Part shown: positions 59,881 to 64,000 of the stretch, piece after piece
Position numbering within the stretch: position 1 is the first letter of the stretch
How the letters are laid out: each line of letters begins with the position of its first letter
Source of the DNA: Gnomoniopsis sp. IMI 355080
Taxonomy: Eukaryota > Ascomycota > Sordariomycetes > Diaporthales > Gnomoniaceae
Direction of reading: 5' to 3'
DNA: 64,000 bases
Assembly (NCBI GenBank): GCA_027946555.1
Contig: JAPEVC010000058.1
Span: 1 to 64,000, forward strand
Notes under the pieces: model-generated
Seen by the model: the letters and a program-made list of their open reading frames with translations, nothing else
Told to the model about the DNA's origin: nothing
Database searches by the model: none
Made by a program: the position numbers and the translations under genes

Positions 59881-60565
59881 GATTGATGGAGCTGTCCATG
59901 AATCTGGTACTTTACTGGCTGCCAGTAGAAGGATAGCCTTTACGTTCGGTAGCGATAGAAATGTCGAGAATCACAAGCCTGTCCGGCTGCTTTATGTCAC
60001 TTAGGGCTGATAGGCTAATAGGATGTATGAACAGGCTCACAGAACGTGTCCATCGCTCCTCCGTCTACAGGCTCGGCCACATGTTGTCGAAACAAGGATA
60101 TGGGGTGTTCTCTGCAAGTGGTTCTTGGCCACTTAGGTTGCGCAAAACGGGATCCACATTTCCTGTTTGGGCAACTGCCCTCACCACAGTGCGTATTGAC
60201 GTGAGCATCGTGACTGACAGGGAATGCGGGCCTGCAAGCTCAGTACTCCCCTTCTGTGGCCGCCTCGTCGCTGTTCAACCCACCAGATCTCGGCATTTCC
60301 TTCCTATCTAAGATAATGAGGCTCTGTATCTTGAATTCCATGGGAGTGATTCGAACCTGTCCAAGGCTGCTTGAGATGAGAGTGCACCATCCGGGTACCT
60401 ACTACCATACTTGAAGCCAACTGCAGGCCATTTGCTGCTTCATATTAGACCCATTAGCACCCACCAACTCCCAAAAGAAGTAGCCGTAACAAGACACATC
60501 TCTAAGCTTCTTGACATCATTCCAAGAATACATTTGAGTTCTTCTTCATCACTACCGTTCGAACC
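59881..60565. other. Divergent promoter region between GH16 and the fasciclin gene
   Basis: These 685 bp lie between divergent start codons. No gene, clear TATA box or complete tRNA is visible; a B-box-like GGTTCGAAT on the minus strand near 60350 lacks the rest of a tRNA. Confidence 0.45.
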
Positions 60566-62027
60566 ATGTTACGCAATACCTCAGCCCCCTTCGCAGCTCT
60601 GATTATACTGGCCCTGTTAGGTCTCATAACACCGTCGTCCGAGCATGTCAACCATCCTGGCGTGCGTCAACATTCAGTCGGACCGGCTAATATGTTGCCT
60701 GAAGTTTTGGATAGACACCAGTATTTGAGCAAGTACGCTAGCCTTCTAAAGGTGCGTCACAGTTCTATCTGGATGTCCGACTAGAACATGACTCTAGATG
60801 CGTGTATCTGGCTGATAACAGGTACAGAAATACCCAAGCATTCTGCATCATGTGGTGGCACATGCTACCACGGTAAATGCCCATCAATTTGCCTCGAAAT
60901 AGCCAGATACAGCACTGACACCATTTTGCCACAGCTCCTGGCTCCCATCGACTCGGCTTTCGAAAAGGAAACACAATTCGACGTGAATAATGAGGCTCGA
61001 GTGGTTCCTTTACTTCAGTACCACATCCTCCAGGAAACAGTTCTCACGGAGGACCTTCACATCGTGGAGCCACACTTCCTCCCGACGATGCTGTTCAATG
61101 AAACTTGGGCCAACATTACAGGAGGCCAGCGCGTAACCTTGATGAAGCAAGACGAGGATGAAGTTTTCCTCGTCTCAGGGCTCGATTCTCGTTCTATGAT
61201 AGACTATCAGAATCGAGACATCCAATTTTTTGAAGGCGTCATACAGCCTATCGACACTCTGCTTATCCCACCTCAGCCACTCGCAGAAACGATCCGTAGC
61301 CGCATCCCGTCCATGGCAGCATTCCTGGGTGCCTTGTACAAGACTGGCCTAGCCGACGAGCTGATGGAGGCCAAGGATGTCACGATCCTTGTTCCAGATA
61401 ACCAAGCATTTGAGAAAGTCTTTGGCGCTTTATCCGAGCTTCCAACGGCCGAGCTCCGCAACGTGCTAGCATATCACATCATCCCAGACAGGGTGCTCTA
61501 CAGCAGTGAACTTCAGCATCAAGGACAGTTCTGCACACATGCCACTTCGAATGACAAGGCTGAGCCACTCAACGTCACCATTACCGTAGCAGGTAACAAT
61601 CGCTATATCGACTCCAGCGCTATCCAGGACCCGGACATCATGATCGCCAATGGTGTCGCACATATGTATGCCTTCTACCCCACCCACCCTCTCTCAGGAA
61701 TCCGACTGCTGACAGGATCGTTTCCAAAGTATCGCGGATGTTCTCAACCCTTTGAAACCCAATGCAAAGCCTGATCTAGCTCGCAAGGTCCAATCATCCG
61801 TCTTTGACCTAAAGGGAGATGCTACCACCGGCAAAACGATTCCGACTCCCTACCTGTCCGACATTCCATGCCTCACCGATTGTGCCGCGACAAAGAAGAC
61901 AGCAGCACGGACGCGCAGGCCGCACGCACACCACACGCCGAAGAATGGAGCCGCTGCGGCGAAGTGCACAGGTGTGTCAGGTGCCGAGGCTATGATTGGA
62001 ATTGGGATGTTAGCTGGGTTTTTGTGA
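60566..62027 (+). CDS. Fasciclin (FAS1) domain cell-surface protein with GPI-type tail
   Basis: Four exons (60566-60751, 60822-60872, 60935-61665, 61730-62027) give 421 residues. A signal peptide is visible (FAALIILALLGLITPSS). Two FAS1 domains follow. In the first, LLAPIDSAFEK and the H-box PLLQYHILQETVL are seen. In the second, VTILVPDNQAFEKVFGAL, LRNVLAYHIIPDRVLYSSEL and the closing NGVAHIIADVLNP, the last formed only by splicing intron 3. The C-terminus is Ala/Lys-rich and ends in a small-residue site (GVSGAEA) plus a hydrophobic tail, as for a GPI anchor. FAS1 proteins mediate adhesion at the cell surface. Exon 2 has two possible acceptors six nt apart (after 60821 or 60827), changing the protein by Val-Gln only. 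Retaining intron 3 keeps the frame open to a stop at 61774, replacing the GPI tail. Confidence 0.88.
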
Positions 62028-62489
62028 ATTGCTAGATGACTCTCACTGTAGGGAGATCCTGGTGAGGGACTGTTTGTCTTGGGAAGCGCTCGTTGGACGG
62101 TATCACATCACACTACAAGAAACGTGTTTCCCGTCGAAGGCAAGGAATTTCGAGATATCAGAATACGAAGCAAGACGTAGATTAAGTAGCCTACTAAGAC
62201 CAGTACGTGCAAGCAGTCACCACTACGTCCATTCTATCCCAAGCTTTGAAATATGAAATCATACCGACCCGATCCAATCTAATTTGAACGCCGTAGTTAC
62301 AGATCAGCTTTGCCACCCGCCTGCCCGTCTATGAATCTTGCATCAGTTCACGTGGGTGTGCATAACCTTCGCTTTTTGTCTTCCAGTTTCGTCTCTATGT
62401 CCCCACCGCTTCTTGTCTATGAAGTTGAAAATCGACATCAAGCCGCCCCCTATCACAAAAGAAAGAAAACCACCGGGTCAAAAACAGAC
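62028..62489. other. Convergent 3' gap
   Basis: This 462-bp stretch lies between the stop codons of the fasciclin and ABC-F genes. It holds both 3' untranslated regions; nothing else is recognisable. Confidence 0.5.
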
Positions 62490-64000
62490 TTAGAGGTTCT
62501 GCATGCAGCAGAGATACTTGGCCGGCGGCCCGCCGTTGTCCTCTTCATCTGTGTCGGGCGGATGCGGCGTTCCCTTGGGGCTGTTGAGCCACACAATGTG
62601 GCGCTGCCGTCTGCGGACATCCTGTTCCTTGACCTCCTTCTTCGTCTTCTTGGTCTTCTTCTTCTTGGCGCGGAACTTGAGCGGCTCCTCGTTGTCCGAG
62701 TTGACGGCGCTGGACACGGCGGACGACGCCGCGGTGCTCGACATGCCGGAGGGCGTGTTCAAGCCCGAAGGCACCGCAGACGCGGGCCGCGAGTCTTCAA
62801 AGGAGGCCAGGTTGATGCCCGTCGTGCCCTTGTGCGTCACGCGTCCATCGCGCACGTGCCACTGCTCCGAGGCGAGGGCGCCGACAAACTCTTCGTTGTG
62901 GGAGATCATGACGACGCCGCCCTTGAAGTCGCGGATGGCGACGGCAAGACCGCCGAGCGAGTCGCGGTCCAAGAAGTTAGTAGGTTCGTCGAGGACGAGC
63001 AAATGCGGGTTGTTCCACATGGCACCGGCGATGACGACCTTGACCTTTTGACCGCCAGACAACGAGCCAATCTCGTTGTGGTTGGCAATCTCGGGGTCCA
63101 AGCCGAGGTCGAGGAAGTGCTTGGCAATGACCTTGGGCTCCAGGACACGGTAGCCGAGACCCTCGCGGGACGACTCGTGGTCATCGAACTCTTGGACGAA
63201 CTTGACATAGCCGAGGTCGACGAGGGTCTCGCGACTCAGCATGCTGTTGTGCTTGGGAAGCCAACCAACCCATTTTCTGGAGTTTTGGGTCAGTAATTTG
63301 ATAGCAGGTAGATTGGGATGATAAGAGCAAGGACTTACACCTCGTATTGGAAAGACTTCTTGTACTTCTGTCGACCAACCAATGACTCGATCTGTCGCTC
63401 ACCCTTGCCGTCACGGATGTCGATCTTCTTCTCCATCTGCGCCTTGTCTGCGTCAGATAGAACACGGGTCTGCTTGAGATGGACCTCGCGATCGTCACCG
63501 TGCTCGTAACGCCACTGGAGGTATTGATTGGGTGTCTTCTCCAAATGCTGCTCAACGTGCTCAAGAGCGTGTTGCTTGATGTATCCAATACGCAAATTGG
63601 GGTGCTTCTCGACTTTGCCCGTGGTCGGAATAGTCTCGCCAGTAAGCATCTTGATCAGCGTTGACTTGCCAGCACCGTTGGGACCAATCACAGCAATACG
63701 AGATGACAAGGTAAGCTGACACGAGACATCAGAGAGTTGTGGCTTAGTTTGGCCTGGGTAAGCGTAGCTGCAGTTCGTCATACGAATGACGGCCTTTGTG
63801 TTCGACTTGATGCCAGACAAGATACCAGGAGGCGGGAACTTGAACTGAACATTGCTGGAGGAGAGCGTGTAGTAGCTCTTCGCTTCAGGTCGAACCTTGA
63901 CGAAAGCGTTCAGGTTGCCCTTGAAATGACCAAGCTTCTTGCCAGGTTCGTAGTGGTAAATATCGGTGGTGACATTGTCCAAGAATCCAGAGTCGTGAGA
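62490..64000 (-). CDS. ABC-F ATPase of the New1/Elf1/eEF3 group, C-terminal part (cut by window edge)
   Basis: Two exons are visible (at least 64000-63339, then 63276-62490), giving the last 482 residues. The left of the protein lies beyond the window: the first visible codons SHDSGFLDNV are the H-loop of the first ABC domain. The second ABC domain is complete: Walker A GPNGAGKST, the chromodomain-like insert starting KKSFQYEVKWVGWLPKHNS (spanning the intron), signature LSGGQ, Walker B HLLVLDEPTNFLDRD and H-loop VMISHNEEF. A Ser/Ala-rich linker and a Lys-rich tail (AKKKKTKKTKKEVKEQ, then RHIVWLNSPKGTP) follow. The insert and tail favour the New1 / mRNA-export Elf1 branch over eEF3 itself. Members act on ribosomes in translation termination/elongation or in mRNA export. 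The real start and any upstream introns cannot be seen. Confidence 0.9.

Noticed and set aside
60340..60420. Possible minus-strand tRNA near a GGTTCGAAT motif
   Set aside because: Only a B-box-like string is present; no T-stem, acceptor stem or A-box can be paired.
62310..63296. 328-codon plus-strand frame opposite the ABC-F gene
   Set aside because: It is a shadow of the ABC-F C-terminal exon, which contains the ABC signature and Walker B motifs.
1..64000. CRISPR arrays, bacterial operons and Shine-Dalgarno sites
   Set aside because: The window is clearly eukaryotic: spliced genes, fungal protein families and no regularly spaced repeats.

Overview
The window is nuclear DNA of a filamentous ascomycete (Pezizomycotina). 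Genes carry short GT-AG introns of about 48-210 nt. The protein set is typical of moulds: a RO10 dynactin subunit, the Sho1 osmosensor, the Dam1/DASH subunit Spc19, a fungal seven-helix rhodopsin-like protein, a UstYa (DUF3328) oxidase, a surface GT2 glycosyltransferase, and GH55 and GH16 glucanases. A Dothideomycete is my guess from overall gene style, but the sequence alone does not prove a class. I support 21 protein genes, one of them cut by the right edge. I see no complete tRNA, no rRNA, no CRISPR array and no intact transposon.

Layout: 1-2485 has no recognisable gene. 2486-13586 is a fairly dense housekeeping block: NIPSNAP (+), Rogdi/Rav2 (-), Pop7 (+), an isochorismatase-type hydrolase (-) facing away from a dienelactone hydrolase (+), Spc19 (+) and Sho1 (-). 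A 6.4 kb gene-poor stretch follows. 19987-27593 holds RO10 (-), an AVT-type amino acid transporter (+), an FSH serine hydrolase (-) and Rpn5 (-). 27.6-43.8 kb is sparse: a rhodopsin-like membrane protein (-), a small coiled-coil protein (-) and a small Cys/His protein (-), separated by gaps of up to 6.5 kb.

43.8-62.0 kb is rich in surface and cell-wall functions: a secreted GH55 beta-1,3-glucanase (-), a UstYa-family membrane oxidase (+), a large GT2 glycosyltransferase (-), a membrane-anchored GH16 glucanase (-) and a GPI-type fasciclin protein (+), with an RNPS1-like SR protein (+) among them. The right edge holds the C-terminal 482 residues of a New1/Elf1/eEF3-type ABC-F ATPase (-).

Most genes look like independent housekeeping units. 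The functional groupings that can be argued are the divergent isochorismatase/dienelactone hydrolase pair, which shares a 463-bp promoter, and the wall/surface island. Splicing offers some of the more unusual signals: RPN5 has two consecutive stop-free introns whose lengths are multiples of three, and keeping the last intron of the fasciclin gene would remove its GPI signal. Coding coordinates were spliced by hand from reading frames and splice consensus. No alignment or database search was run.
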